This document shows positions 36,301-44,546 of a stretch of 64,000 nucleotides of DNA, one piece after another. Source of the DNA: Rhizobium sp. 16-449-1b (GTDB lineage: Bacteria; Pseudomonadota; Alphaproteobacteria; Rhizobiales; Rhizobiaceae); the NCBI RefSeq assembly GCF_017741935.1, contig NZ_JAGHMH010000026.1:124001-188000 (forward strand). The letters run 5' to 3'. How positions within the stretch are numbered: position 1 is the stretch's first letter; every line of letters starts with the position of its first letter. The position numbers were made by a program, and so were the translations under genes. The notes beneath the pieces were generated by a model, which saw nothing but the letters and a program-made list of their open reading frames with translations, was not told the origin of the DNA and made no database searches.

Positions 36301-36676
36301 TCCGGCGCTCTCGGCAAACGCAAAGCAGACCCTCGAACGTGTGCGCGATGCGATCGACCGCAACGACCTGCCGGCCGGTCTCGAATATGCGCTTGCCGAC
36401 AAAATGGTGAAGGCGGAGCTCGAGGGATTTGCGAGAGCTGTATCGGAGCGTTTCGGCGAGCGGACCTTCCTGCCTCTTGCCGCAAAAGGCACCAACGGAC
36501 AGACATTTAACACCGTCACCGCGGGGATGACGGCCGGACAGAGGGCCGAAGTGCAATCAGCATGGAATTTTATGCGGACCGCGCAGCAGCTGGCCGCGCA
36601 TGAGCGCACGACGGAGGCTTTGAAACAGACGGAAACCCTGCGTCAGACAAAGAGCCAGGGACTGTCCCTGAAATGA
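33365..36676 (+). CDS. traA: TraA relaxase-helicase (MOBQ)
   Basis: 1,103 residues, the usual size of Ti-type TraA. The GTG start at 33365 gives the family N-terminus MAVPHFSVSVVARGSGRSAV. Relaxase domain (about 1-250) has SAAYRHCAKM and the metal-binding NPHVHLMTTLRPL. The helicase domain (about 390-750) has P-loop VIGRAGAGKTTMMKAA, VLDEAGMVSSRQM, LIGDPEQLQPIEAG and the late motif YATTIHKSQGATVDRV. It nicks oriT, stays on the 5' end and unwinds the plasmid. Its stop overlaps the traF start by 4 bases. Confidence 0.96.
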   Translation: MAVPHFSVSVVARGSGRSAVLSAAYRHCAKMEFEREARTIDYTRKHGLLHEEFVIPADAPEWLRTMIADRSVAGASEAFWNKVEDFEKRSDAQLAKDVTIALPIELSAQQNIALVRDFVERHITSNGMVADWVYHDAPGNPHVHLMTTLRPLTEDGFGAKKVALLGPDGNPIRNDAGKIVYELWAGGIDDFNAFRDGWFACQNRHLALAGLDLRVDGRSFEKQGIDLEPTIHLGVGTKAIERKADVATKPVELERIELQDARRAENARRIDRSPKLVIDLITREKSVFDERDVAKILHRYIDDPALFQSLMVRIILHPDTFRLERERIDFATGSRLPAKYTTREMIRLEAQMANRAVWLSQRSSHGVRDPVLAATFARHDRLSDEQRTAIEHVAGAERIASVIGRAGAGKTTMMKAAREAWEAAGYRVVGGALAGKAAEGLEKEAGIPSRTLSSWELRWNAGRNQLDSKTVFVLDEAGMVSSRQMALFVEAVTKAGAKLVLIGDPEQLQPIEAGAAFRAISDRIGYAELETIYRQRQQWMRDASLDLARGNVGKAVDAYRANGKVIGWDLKADAVDNLIAAWDRDYDPAKTSLILAHLRRDVRMLNQMARIKLIERGVLDKGAMFKTADGDRNFAVGDQIVFLKNEGSLGVKNGMLAKVVETGPGRIVAQVGDGELARQVLVEQRFYNNLDYGYATTIHKSQGATVDRVKVLGSLSLDRHLTYVAMTRHREDLAVYYGRRSFAKAGGLIPVLSRRNAKETTLDYAGGPFYHQALRFAEARGLNLVNVARTLLRDRLEWTVGQKQKLIDLGARLAAVAAKLGLIIGSVKSPIHDTVRKARPMVSGITTFAKSIDQAVEDKVTADPGLKKQWEEVSTRFHLVYAQPGIAFKAINVDALLKDGAVANATIGRIRDQPESFGALKGKTGLLASGTDKQARATALTNAPALARNLERYLRQRAEAERKYEVEERAVRLKVSIDIPALSANAKQTLERVRDAIDRNDLPAGLEYALADKMVKAELEGFARAVSERFGERTFLPLAAKGTNGQTFNTVTAGMTAGQRAEVQSAWNFMRTAQQLAAHERTTEALKQTETLRQTKSQGLSLK

Positions 36677-37239
36677 CGGCGCAAGTCTCTGTACGTCGGA
36701 TGCGACCTGCGCGACGATCGAATGCCGTCGTGCTTTTGTTGGTGGCGGCAACCGTCGTTGGGGGCAGTGCCGCTGCCGCCAAGATCGGCGGCTACCGCAT
36801 CAACCTGACGCCGAGCGAGCCCCTCGGGATATGGCGCATCTCGGCGCTCAATCGAGTGGTATCGGCAGGCGATCTCGTCTTCATTTGCCCTCCGCAAACG
36901 CCTGTCATGCGAGAGGCCAGAGCGCGTGGCTATCTCCGCTTCGGAACCTGCCCGGGCGGGGTCGCTCCGCTCATCAAGACGGTCATCGCGGTTCCCGGGC
37001 AGCATGTCGAAATCGGTGCGGGCGTAACGATCGACGGGCATGCGATCCCTTTCTCCGATCTGGCTCAGCGCGACGGCAAGGGTCGGCCGATGGTGCCGTA
37101 TTTCGGCGGCGCCGTGCCGGCACAAAGCGTCTTCCTCCATTCACCGCACAGGAGCTCCTACGACTCCCGCTACTTCGGTCCCCTTCCCGTTTCGGGCATC
37201 CTCGGCCTGGCGCAACCGGTGCTCACCTATGTGCCGTAA
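36673..37239 (+). CDS. traF: TraF, signal-peptidase-like maturation protease
   Basis: 188 residues with one N-terminal membrane segment (about 19-37). The S26-type pattern is NLTPSEPLGIWRISAL, with a Ser in the TPSxPxG motif as nucleophile, and KTVIAVPGQHVEI carrying the Lys of the Ser/Lys dyad. TraF of RP4 and Ti plasmids cyclises or processes the TrbC pilin. Starts in an ATGA overlap with traA, and traB starts inside its 3' end. Confidence 0.93.
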   Translation: MTAQVSVRRMRPARRSNAVVLLLVAATVVGGSAAAAKIGGYRINLTPSEPLGIWRISALNRVVSAGDLVFICPPQTPVMREARARGYLRFGTCPGGVAPLIKTVIAVPGQHVEIGAGVTIDGHAIPFSDLAQRDGKGRPMVPYFGGAVPAQSVFLHSPHRSSYDSRYFGPLPVSGILGLAQPVLTYVP

Positions 37240-38392
37240 GCGCGTTCGGCCGGTCCTGTTGATTGCCGCTTCAATCATCGCCGGAACGGTGGCGTGGAGC
37301 GGTCACGTCCTTTTCCTTCCGCTCGCATGCACGTTTCCAACCCTCTGGGCGCTTGCGCGGTCACGACTGGCGGCCGCAGCGGTTTCCGCCGGTTATTTCC
37401 TCGCTGCATCACGCGGTCTGCCGCAGGGCGTTGCCACCTTCTATTCCTCCGACCTCTGGCCGGGACTGCTGCTCTGGCTCAGCGCATCGCTGGGCTTTGT
37501 CGGTGTCCACGCAATGTTCTGGACGAGATGCGAACGTACACGACCGTTTCGCTACCTCGCGGCAGTCTTGCTCATGGCCATTCCGCCAATCGGTATCACC
37601 GGCTGGGCGCATCCGATCACGGCCGCGGGCGTGCTGTTTCCGGGATGGGGATGGTGGGGGCTCCTTGCCGCGACAGCCGGCCTCATGGGCCTCGTAACCC
37701 GCATGTGGCCAGCTGTCGCGATTGTCCTGGCAGGCTTTTGGATCTGGTCCGCCGCAACCTGGGACGAGCCGAAGCTAACGGAAGCGTGGCGGGGCGTCGA
37801 TCTCGAATTCGGCGCTTCACTCGGTCGCGACGTCAGCATTAGGCACCACCGTGATCTGATTGCCACGGTGAAGGATCGAGCATCCGGCGGCGCCCTCACC
37901 ATTGTCCTCCCCGAGAGCGCCCTGGGCTTCTGGACGCCGACCGTCGAGCGGCTCTGGGTAAATGGGCTGCAGGGCACTGACGTCACCGTCATTGCCGGCG
38001 CTGCGGTCGTCGATACGGGCGGATACGATAATGTTCTGGTCGCTCTCTCTCGTAACGGTGCTCGCGTCATTTATCGCGAGCGCATGCCGGTCCCGGGCTC
38101 GATGTGGCAGCCTTGGCGTCCCCTGCTGGGTCAGAGCGGTGGCGCGCGGGCGCATTTCATCGCGGACCCGGTAGTGGCGGTCGCTGATGCTCGGGTCGCA
38201 CCGCTGATCTGCTACGAGCAACTGATCGTCTGGCCCGTTCTCCAATCCATGCTCCACGATCCGGACGTCATTGTCGCCGTCGGCAACGGCTGGTGGACCA
38301 AGGGGACATCCATCGTCGCCATCCAACGCGCCAATGCGGAAGCCTGGGCGCGTCTGTTCGATAAGCCCCTCTTGATTTCCTTCAACACCTGA
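37229..38392 (+). CDS. traB: Conjugal transfer protein TraB
   Basis: 387 residues. The N-terminal half is polytopic (about five membrane segments up to residue 180). The C-terminal half is a nitrilase/apolipoprotein N-acyltransferase-like domain, with TIVLPESALGFW carrying the Glu, LICYEQLIVWPVL carrying the Cys, and a VGNGWW stretch. ATG at 37229 overlaps traF by 11 bases. Ti TraB enhances conjugation; its biochemical role is uncertain. Confidence 0.9.
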   Translation: MCRKRVRPVLLIAASIIAGTVAWSGHVLFLPLACTFPTLWALARSRLAAAAVSAGYFLAASRGLPQGVATFYSSDLWPGLLLWLSASLGFVGVHAMFWTRCERTRPFRYLAAVLLMAIPPIGITGWAHPITAAGVLFPGWGWWGLLAATAGLMGLVTRMWPAVAIVLAGFWIWSAATWDEPKLTEAWRGVDLEFGASLGRDVSIRHHRDLIATVKDRASGGALTIVLPESALGFWTPTVERLWVNGLQGTDVTVIAGAAVVDTGGYDNVLVALSRNGARVIYRERMPVPGSMWQPWRPLLGQSGGARAHFIADPVVAVADARVAPLICYEQLIVWPVLQSMLHDPDVIVAVGNGWWTKGTSIVAIQRANAEAWARLFDKPLLISFNT

Positions 38393-38408
38393 AGCCCGAG
38401 GAGACCTC

Positions 38409-39023
38409 ATGCTCGACGCTGCCCTGATCCAACAATGCGCCGACCCCTCATTGAAGCCGGCAATCGTCGAACAGTTCGTGACCGCTGCGGGCTCGAACGA
38501 TCCGCTTGCCGTCACGGTCAAATCGGGTGGCCGATTGATCCTCGTCCCGAAGGCGATGACGCCGGACGAGGCCATGGCGATCGTCCGGCAGTATGTCGGC
38601 CAGGCAGTGGTCCGCGTCGGCTTGACACAGTTCCCTGCGGGTGTCGGCGTCAAGGATACGGCCGACTTAAAGGCTGATCTCGTCGATCCTTGCGAAAACC
38701 TTCGCAAGGGAACGGCGATGTTCGCGAAGGTCTTGCGGATCGTTGCCAAATGGTACGGCAATCCGAAGAGCGATGACGTCTTCCCTCAGATCTTCGAGGA
38801 CGCTGTCTACGCCTGGAAGACCGGCGAGTTCGAAGGCGTGAGCGTGTTCCAGGCGGAGGATCCGAGAAAAAGCGTGACGATAGACAATGTATTGCCTCCA
38901 GAGGAGGCCGAGGCGAGCAGCGACATACCTCCTGCGGATACAAGCACTGAAGGCGCCGAGAAAAGCGAGAACGTTGGGTCAGCTGAGATGCGGATCGACC
39001 TGTCGAGGATCGGAGGAAAATGA
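38409..39023 (+). CDS. traH: Conjugal transfer protein TraH
   Basis: 204 residues with GAGGAGACCTC before the ATG. It contains MLDAALIQQCADPSLKPAIV, AVVRVGLTQFPAGVGVKD and FAKVLRIVAKWYGNPKSDDV, typical of rhizobial TraH. The C-terminal 50 residues are acidic and Ser/Glu-rich. Last gene of traAFBH. Its role is not known in detail. Confidence 0.9.
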   Translation: MLDAALIQQCADPSLKPAIVEQFVTAAGSNDPLAVTVKSGGRLILVPKAMTPDEAMAIVRQYVGQAVVRVGLTQFPAGVGVKDTADLKADLVDPCENLRKGTAMFAKVLRIVAKWYGNPKSDDVFPQIFEDAVYAWKTGEFEGVSVFQAEDPRKSVTIDNVLPPEEAEASSDIPPADTSTEGAEKSENVGSAEMRIDLSRIGGK

Positions 39024-39039
39024 TTTCCTTGGAAGGTGA

Positions 39040-39417
39040 CTATACTTCCGGAAGCGAATAGCGCGTGAGAACCGCTTCCTCTCCGTCGAGGGTTACTTCG
39101 ATGACTGCGTTGACCATATCCTGCGCGCCTGCCAGATCCTGCAATATGAGGGCAAACAATTCTCGTTGCAGCACAGGCAGCACCTGCGGGACGATAATCA
39201 CCAGACCCGCATGCAGCTCTTCCTTGGCATAGAGCTTCCGGAAGTCGCGGGCGTTGTTCGTCACGAAGGTGAAATCTTCCTCGATAATCCGAGGCATTAG
39301 GTCCCAATCGGTCTCGCCGCTCAGTCCCAGCCAATTTACATGGAAACAATCGTGGCCGTGCTCTTGAGCCACGGCCACGAGAGACGTGTGAAGGCATTCA
39401 TCGATAAGAAACTTCAC
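39040..39417 (-). CDS. DUF5615 PIN-like toxin
   Basis: 125 residues starting MKFLIDECLHTSLVAVAQEH, with the PIN-type Asp (LIDE), GLSGETDWDLMPRIIEEDFT and FVTNNARDFRKLYA carrying the second and third acidic positions. DUF5615 proteins are PIN-like ribonucleases usually paired with DUF433 antitoxins. Its ATG overlaps the antitoxin stop by 4 bases. Convergent with traH. Confidence 0.85.
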   Translation of the reverse strand: MKFLIDECLHTSLVAVAQEHGHDCFHVNWLGLSGETDWDLMPRIIEEDFTFVTNNARDFRKLYAKEELHAGLVIIVPQVLPVLQRELFALILQDLAGAQDMVNAVIEVTLDGEEAVLTRYSLPEV

Positions 39418-40046
39418 GAGGTCGAGCCAGACGTTTTAGGGACGTTCTCGTTCCGAAGGATCAGGCGCTTCACGGATTTCACCTTCAGGCCCTGCTCCGA
39501 AAGCTTCCTCGGACGTCCTCTGGCGGGATGGGCCGCAACCCAGATCTCGGCAAGTTCCACCATGCGCTCGGTGAGCGAAGGATAGCCCTCAACGATTTCC
39601 GCTGTACTTGCGCCTTGGGTCTTCATCGCGGCAATCGTTCGCACGGGAACACGGGTTCGCTTGAAAACCGGCTCGCCGCCCACGACGCCTTTCACGCTTT
39701 CAATCAGTCGTTCGGCTTCTCGAAGCGCCTCGGCCCGCGCGGCCAGTTGTTCTCGTGCTCGCGCAACGTCGATAATGAGATAATCGTCTGCCCTAACAGT
39801 TTCGGCATCGGGGTTCTGGTCGATCGTATCGAATAGGCGCTTGCGGCGCTCGGCAGACAAGATCGATCCGACGCCGTACCAGAGCTTCAACCGAAGCAGA
39901 TCCTCATCGGTGAGTGCTCGACCCCTGCTACCAACGAGATGAGTCTCGATGATGCGCTTGTCGATCGCATTGTGCACCGACTTCACAGCGATCTCGCTGA
40001 CAGCCGCCGCCTCGGCGGGTGTGTAGGCGTGTGATGTGCTGGCCAT
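39414..40046 (-). CDS. DUF433 antitoxin
   Basis: 210 residues from ATG 40046 (AAGGAG 7 bases upstream; ATG 40052 is too close to it). The N-terminal helical DNA-binding region is YTPAEAAAVSEIAVKSVHNA. The C-terminal DUF433 domain contains EPVFKRTRVPVRTIAAMKTQ and AEIVEGYPSLTERMVELAEI. Translationally coupled to the DUF5615 toxin. Expected to bind the operator overlapping its own promoter. Confidence 0.85.
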   Translation of the reverse strand: MASTSHAYTPAEAAAVSEIAVKSVHNAIDKRIIETHLVGSRGRALTDEDLLRLKLWYGVGSILSAERRKRLFDTIDQNPDAETVRADDYLIIDVARAREQLAARAEALREAERLIESVKGVVGGEPVFKRTRVPVRTIAAMKTQGASTAEIVEGYPSLTERMVELAEIWVAAHPARGRPRKLSEQGLKVKSVKRLILRNENVPKTSGSTS

Positions 40047-40050
40047 AATC

Positions 40051-40068
40051 ATTCTCCTTGTGGAGAAT
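40051..40068 (-). promoter_or_regulatory. Operator of the DUF433/DUF5615 pair
   Basis: Perfect inverted repeat ATTCTCC-TTGT-GGAGAAT overlapping the ribosome site (AAGGAG) and adjoining an AT-rich TATATAAT-like -10. It is the obvious autoregulation site. Confidence 0.65.
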
Positions 40069-40217
40069 ATATAATGCGGCCCGCCGCTCGTGTAAAGCCT
40101 TGACCCATGCTCAATCTCAGTGGTCGAGCTGTCCCAATCGATCGATGCACATCGGCTTCGGAGCGGAAACCGCCTCCGAACCCTAAAATCCAGTCGACCA
40201 CGGGCGCGATTTGCAGA

Positions 40218-40430
40218 TCAGTTCGATTTGGTCACAAGCTCGGCGGGTTCGACGCCCAGCGCTTCTGAAATCTGGCCAAGGACGGTGAGGGTTGCCGACA
40301 TTTCGGCGCGTTCAATGGCACCGATATGGCGTGCGCTCAGGCCTGTGCGGTGCGCCAGTTCCTCCTGCGTCAGTTTCTTGCCATGACGTATTCGACGCAA
40401 ATTGACCGCCATGACCTCGTTGAGATCCAT
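40218..40430 (-). CDS. Small XRE-family regulator
   Basis: 70 residues, essentially one Cro/C1-type helix-turn-helix: MDLNEVMAVNLRRIRHGKKL, TQEELAHRTGLSARHIGAIE and VLGQISEALGVEPAEL. It stands alone with its own palindromic upstream region. The target may be itself or the flanking transfer genes. Confidence 0.85.
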   Translation of the reverse strand: MDLNEVMAVNLRRIRHGKKLTQEELAHRTGLSARHIGAIERAEMSATLTVLGQISEALGVEPAELVTKSN

Positions 40431-40447
40431 GACGTGAGCGGAACCTG

Positions 40448-40484
40448 AATCGGAATTATTGTTCTAGGAACTATAGTTCCGATT
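40448..40484 (-). promoter_or_regulatory. Nested palindromes upstream of the XRE gene
   Basis: GGAACTATAGTTCC (40467-40480) is a perfect 14-base palindrome. It is nested with AATCGGAA (40448-40455) / TTCCGATT (40477-40484). These lie 18-54 bases before the XRE start and are probable operators. Confidence 0.6.
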
Positions 40485-40626
40485 CGACATGTCCTGTGAT
40501 ATTGGGGGCAATCGATCTTCGACGGATTTGCAATGTTGGTCTTATGATAGTCTGTAGCGCGGCCGCACAGTGCGGGACCAAAGCATCGTTTCGAGTGGTG
40601 AAGGAATGAGTTTCGAGGAAAAACGA

Positions 40627-41007
40627 ATGAACGATGCGGAGTCCTCTGAGACCGACAAGAGCGAGCGGGATCCGCGGTTCTGTTCGATGCCGAAGGAAGC
40701 GTTGGAGGAATTGGCGGTGTCGGCAATACACGAACACCGCCGGCTGCTCGCCGCGGATGAGGCTGTCTACGAGGAATGGACTCGCGCGAGCGGCGACCCC
40801 TCGGTTTCCAGCGACGTCCTGGCAAACCTGCAGGATGAATACATTGCCCGTCAGAAGAAGTCCGAAGCCCAGCAGGAAGAGCTGTCGCAGATCATCGACG
40901 CACTTGGCTACATCCCCGACGTCCCATTGGACGATTCAGCACGGTGTTTCGAACATACAATCCGGCCATCAGTATCATCGTATCGGGCGGAGAAGACTGG
41001 AAGCTAG
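40627..41007 (+). CDS. traM: TraM-like antiactivator of TraR
   Basis: 126 residues from ATG 40627 (GAGG 8 bases upstream); in-frame ATGs at 40570 and 40606 exist. The core MPKEALEELAVSAIHEHRRL followed by LAADEA, YIARQKKSEAQQEELSQIID and ALGYIPDVP matches the TraM pattern (LPPADLEKLTIDAIRTHRRL ... ISILGFIP). TraM binds TraR and blocks its DNA binding until enough inducer is present. It is longer than the Ti protein (102) at both ends. The position next to traAFBH fits; a TraR-like gene lies 14 kb away. Confidence is limited because the match is from memory. Confidence 0.75.
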   Translation: MNDAESSETDKSERDPRFCSMPKEALEELAVSAIHEHRRLLAADEAVYEEWTRASGDPSVSSDVLANLQDEYIARQKKSEAQQEELSQIIDALGYIPDVPLDDSARCFEHTIRPSVSSYRAEKTGS

Positions 41008-41017
41008 CTCGTTGTGT

Positions 41018-41305
41018 TCATGTTGGTATATTGCCACCCATAAATTCGACGCCCAGTTCATTAAACCTACGCCAACGTATTTCACATTGACGCCGAGAAC
41101 CGCCTTCCAGCGCCAGCTCGAACACGTTGGGAAGTTCCATCGTCGTTTCCATGACCAACCGGGCGCCACCTGCAGACAGATTGCGGATCGTGCAATCCCG
41201 CGTGGCCACGCCGTTGTTATAGATGATACGCGCGCCCTTGAAGGCGCGTATTCTGGGGGACGCCCGCCGCTCATCCACGGCAGAGCAAACCGTCGGGACG
41301 TGCAA
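41018..41305 (-). CDS. PilZ-domain protein (c-di-GMP receptor)
   Basis: 95 residues, a single PilZ domain: DERRASPRIRAFKGARIIYN contains the RxxxR switch and NLSAGGARLVMETTMELPN the (D/N)xSxxG motif. Probable c-di-GMP binding effector. It lies 28 bases downstream of the TadE-like genes on the same strand, so it may be the last gene of that unit. Two GGDEF proteins are encoded nearby. Confidence 0.87.
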   Translation of the reverse strand: MHVPTVCSAVDERRASPRIRAFKGARIIYNNGVATRDCTIRNLSAGGARLVMETTMELPNVFELALEGGSRRQCEIRWRRFNELGVEFMGGNIPT

Positions 41306-41332
41306 CGTGGTATGGAGCCCCGTGCGGCCACA

Positions 41333-41770
41333 TCAGTAGTTGGTGTAGCATGCTTCGGCTTTCAGCTGAGTGCCGCCCGCCAGGGACGTCAGGAGATTTG
41401 GCACAACGGTCGTGAACTCGTATTCGATCCTCGCCTTTGAAAGACCTTCCAAACCGTTGCAGCTGGCACTGCGATCGAGAGTGATCGCCGTCGGATCAAG
41501 TTGGATGAGCCACCCCGCCGCTTTGGACTTCGCAAATGCGATCGCATTCTCCGAGCTGTAGGCTCCACCGTCTTCGCATTGGATCTGCGGTATGCCCATG
41601 CAACGCGCCGTGGCGATTGCTGTTTCGTGAAGAGCATGGGTCGCCCAGAACAACCGGGCAAATTCGATCATACCAAACAGCAACAACAAAAAGACCGGCG
41701 CGACCAACGCAAACTCAACGGCGCTGGCGCCGGAACGTTCACGAATGAACCTGCGTATGGAATACCTCAT
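41333..41770 (-). CDS. TadE-like pseudopilin
   Basis: 145 residues. A short cytoplasmic basic segment ends in RSGASAVEFALVAPVFLLLL, the pseudopilin-type glutamate plus hydrophobic helix of TadE. The C-terminal part has three cysteines. It overlaps the upstream TadE-like gene by 4 bases. TadE-type proteins are accessory to Flp/Tad pilus assembly. Confidence 0.85.
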   Translation of the reverse strand: MRYSIRRFIRERSGASAVEFALVAPVFLLLLFGMIEFARLFWATHALHETAIATARCMGIPQIQCEDGGAYSSENAIAFAKSKAAGWLIQLDPTAITLDRSASCNGLEGLSKARIEYEFTTVVPNLLTSLAGGTQLKAEACYTNY

Positions 41771-42363
41771 TTCGTCTGCACCATTGCGTTGGCGGCAATG
41801 GAACCGTCCTTGACGACATCGAACATCGTGAAGAACGGGGTATATGCCTGCTTTGCCGTTACAGCGACATAGCGTCCGGCACGCCCGCCGTCAGGGCAAG
41901 ACGAGTTGCAGGTGACTTGCGACCCCCACTCGACAGATGCGGCATTCCCCTTCGGGCAATAGCAGGCATTGGCCTGACTGGAGACGCCACCGATCTTGAT
42001 CGTCGCCCCGTCATAACTGGCCTGCGGACCGTTATTGACCTGTATTGCCGCGGTGGCATCGCCCCGATAATTGCTGGCGATCATGAGGGCAAGATTCTTG
42101 GCCAGTTCGCTACCGTTGCTGCCATCGACCTGGTCGGCATGGGCGATTGCATAGCTGGCGCTTGCCGAGACGGCCGCCTCCAGTTGAAATCGCGAGAACA
42201 CCAGCATTCCCAGATCGACACTCGCCACGAAGACGAGAGCGAAGATGGGAACGACCAAGGCAAATTCGATAGCAGCATTGCCCTTTGTGTCTTTCAACAC
42301 AAAAAGCGGATGGCCAAGGCGAACGCGTGCTCGCAGCGCCATTATTCTCAGAAACGTCTTCAT
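41767..42363 (-). CDS. TadE-like pilus assembly protein
   Basis: 198 residues from ATG 42363, which overlaps the tadG-like stop (ATGA). The pseudopilin motif is KGNAAIEFALVVPIFALVFV at about residues 27-46. The C-terminal part has a cysteine-rich segment (NACYCPKG, CNSSCPDGG). Middle gene of a three-gene translationally coupled unit. Confidence 0.85.
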   Translation of the reverse strand: MKTFLRIMALRARVRLGHPLFVLKDTKGNAAIEFALVVPIFALVFVASVDLGMLVFSRFQLEAAVSASASYAIAHADQVDGSNGSELAKNLALMIASNYRGDATAAIQVNNGPQASYDGATIKIGGVSSQANACYCPKGNAASVEWGSQVTCNSSCPDGGRAGRYVAVTAKQAYTPFFTMFDVVKDGSIAANAMVQTK

Positions 42364-44297
42364 TGGACCAAGGCCACCTTTCGGGTTCCACTCAGTTGCG
42401 TACATTCGGACATCGCTTGGGAGCCGCCGGATAGCGAGATGCTCGTGCCGATCAGTTGCAGACAGCCGTTACCCGCGTCCCCGAGCTGACCACCACCGCC
42501 AAAATCGATCACGCCATTTGGAAAATAGAAGGCGCCCGAGATTTTCGCTCTGCCGCCGGAGGTGATCTCAGCGCCTGTCGTATTCTTGGAAGACTGCGGA
42601 CCGATAACCGCCAATTCCGCATAGGGGCCGGATTTCGGGGCGTTGAGCGTGATGGCGTTGCCGCCGGTCAGGCAGAATGACTTTCCGCTACATTCCCAAT
42701 CAGAAGGTGTTTCGGTGCCTGACAGGACGATGGTGACGTCCTTGCCGGAGACCGCGACGTTGTCGCTGCATGCGGAGCCGCCGGTATTCACCGAGAAGTA
42801 CCCGTCAACGGTATAGGTACCAGCGCCAAGTCGTGCACCGCCTGCCAGATTGACGTTTCCGGATATGTCATGCTCGGCGCTTGCGGGGATGGTGATGCAG
42901 CTACCGCCACCACCGCCGTTCAGATCTCCGTTCAGGCGGAAAACACCCTTTCCGGTGCTGGCATCCGCCATGACCGTGATGGAGCCGCCATCAAGCCCGA
43001 TGGCGTTGTCGCCGCTGGATTTCCCGATGGTGTAGCTGTTGGACGTACCGGCCCCGAGTTTGAGTGTGGCGCCTGCACCCGTGTAGAAACCTGCGTCAAA
43101 CACGAAGGCGCTTGGTCCATCTATGGTGACTTTGCCCGAGGCACAGAGGCTATAGCGGGCATCACCACATTTCTCGCCTCCCATGCCGAAGTGGAACGAA
43201 CCAGTTCCAAATGTCAGGTCCGCACCATAGACCCCCTTCTCGACGTTGAACGTGCCGTCACCGAATTCGAGCTTCGTGCCGAAGTCGTTCTGAATCCTGC
43301 CCGAGAAGTTATAGACTGTCGACTTGACCCCCGAGACGTTGAACTTCACCTGGAGGTTGCCGTGGACAAGCAACGAGCCGATGTTGATCTTGGAACCGCT
43401 GCAGGTCACATCCCACTTGTCCATCCAGTACTGATTGTAGTTGGCCGGATCGTAGCTGCATCCAATGGCCTGCAGGGCGGCGGCAGTGTCCGGGGGTGAG
43501 GTGCTGCCACCGAACTCGATGTCCTTGCCTTTGGTGACCGAAGCCTCAGTCGGCCAGGACGCCTTCCGAATTATGTCGAGGCGAGCATTGAGTTCCGCCA
43601 CGCCCGCGTGATTTTCCAAGGGATCGGAGGTGTACTGCTTGGTGACGGGAGCTTCGCTGCCGTCGCCTTTCACAATGTTCGCTGTCCACGGACAGGGCTG
43701 CGAAGAACCCTCAAAGTAGGTGGCACTCTTGGCTGTGATCTTGGTACCACATGGTGCGATCAGATCGTTGTTAGAGGCCACGTAGCAATTTGGCGCGCCG
43801 ACCTGGACACCACCGGAAAGCGTCACGCCTGTTCCCGATTTATCAAGCGCGATGATGCAGGCACTTTCCGCCGCGCCAAACGAAGAATAGGCCTCTGCTG
43901 CGACGTCAAGCTGAGGTTTCACCCCTAGAACCGGCGCCAGAAACAGCGTGTTCGTCGTCTTCACCTCAACGTATACCGCCTGGAGCTTTTCGTTTTTCGG
44001 TGACGCCGCAAGCGAGACGGAAACGTTCGCGGGATCGACGCCGTTGAGCTTCGCAACATTGAGCGCGGCAGACCTCATCCGATCCTGCGAGCTTGTTTCA
44101 CTATAGGCGAGCGCGCCCGCGTAAGATGCCAGATCAGCAGTGCGCTGATTTTCGTCCCGGACCAGCAACCCGTATCCATACTCGACGGACAAAGCAGCAA
44201 AACCAATGATGACCGGCAGCAGTATTGCCGCCATGATCGCGATGCCGCCGTGCCGGTCGGCGCTCAAACGTAAAATAAGGTGGTGAATAATCTTCAT
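42360..44297 (-). CDS. TadG-like protein with long glycine-rich domain
   Basis: 645 residues. The N-terminal TadE/G-like helix is HGGIAIMAAILLPVIIGFAA, followed by EYGYGLLVRDENQRTADLAS. The C-terminal 450 residues are rich in Gly/Ser/Thr/Asn with repeated short beta-strand patterns (for example GGGGSCITIPASAEHDIS), suggesting a beta-helix or adhesin-like surface domain. First gene of the Tad-like unit; no TadA ATPase, TadB/C platform or Flp pilin is present in the window. Confidence 0.82.
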   Translation of the reverse strand: MKIIHHLILRLSADRHGGIAIMAAILLPVIIGFAALSVEYGYGLLVRDENQRTADLASYAGALAYSETSSQDRMRSAALNVAKLNGVDPANVSVSLAASPKNEKLQAVYVEVKTTNTLFLAPVLGVKPQLDVAAEAYSSFGAAESACIIALDKSGTGVTLSGGVQVGAPNCYVASNNDLIAPCGTKITAKSATYFEGSSQPCPWTANIVKGDGSEAPVTKQYTSDPLENHAGVAELNARLDIIRKASWPTEASVTKGKDIEFGGSTSPPDTAAALQAIGCSYDPANYNQYWMDKWDVTCSGSKINIGSLLVHGNLQVKFNVSGVKSTVYNFSGRIQNDFGTKLEFGDGTFNVEKGVYGADLTFGTGSFHFGMGGEKCGDARYSLCASGKVTIDGPSAFVFDAGFYTGAGATLKLGAGTSNSYTIGKSSGDNAIGLDGGSITVMADASTGKGVFRLNGDLNGGGGGSCITIPASAEHDISGNVNLAGGARLGAGTYTVDGYFSVNTGGSACSDNVAVSGKDVTIVLSGTETPSDWECSGKSFCLTGGNAITLNAPKSGPYAELAVIGPQSSKNTTGAEITSGGRAKISGAFYFPNGVIDFGGGGQLGDAGNGCLQLIGTSISLSGGSQAMSECTQLSGTRKVALVQ

Positions 44298-44546
44298 GGT
44301 CAAAATTCTCTTTGGGAGCCATGGGCCAGTGCAAACCTGATGGCCGGGCGCCTTTGCTCTTCATATTTTTTGTCTGGCAAATGGCGACCCGGCTCCGTTC
44401 CACGAGGGACCCCAAAACAGGGTTCTCGCTCCAGCGATGGGACCGAAAAACGAAGTGCTCTGCGCTGTTCCTGGCTGCACTTCACCGCGAACGCGGACAG
44501 AGCCCGACGGAATGGACACCACTGAGCAATCGCTCAGTCCGCGTTC

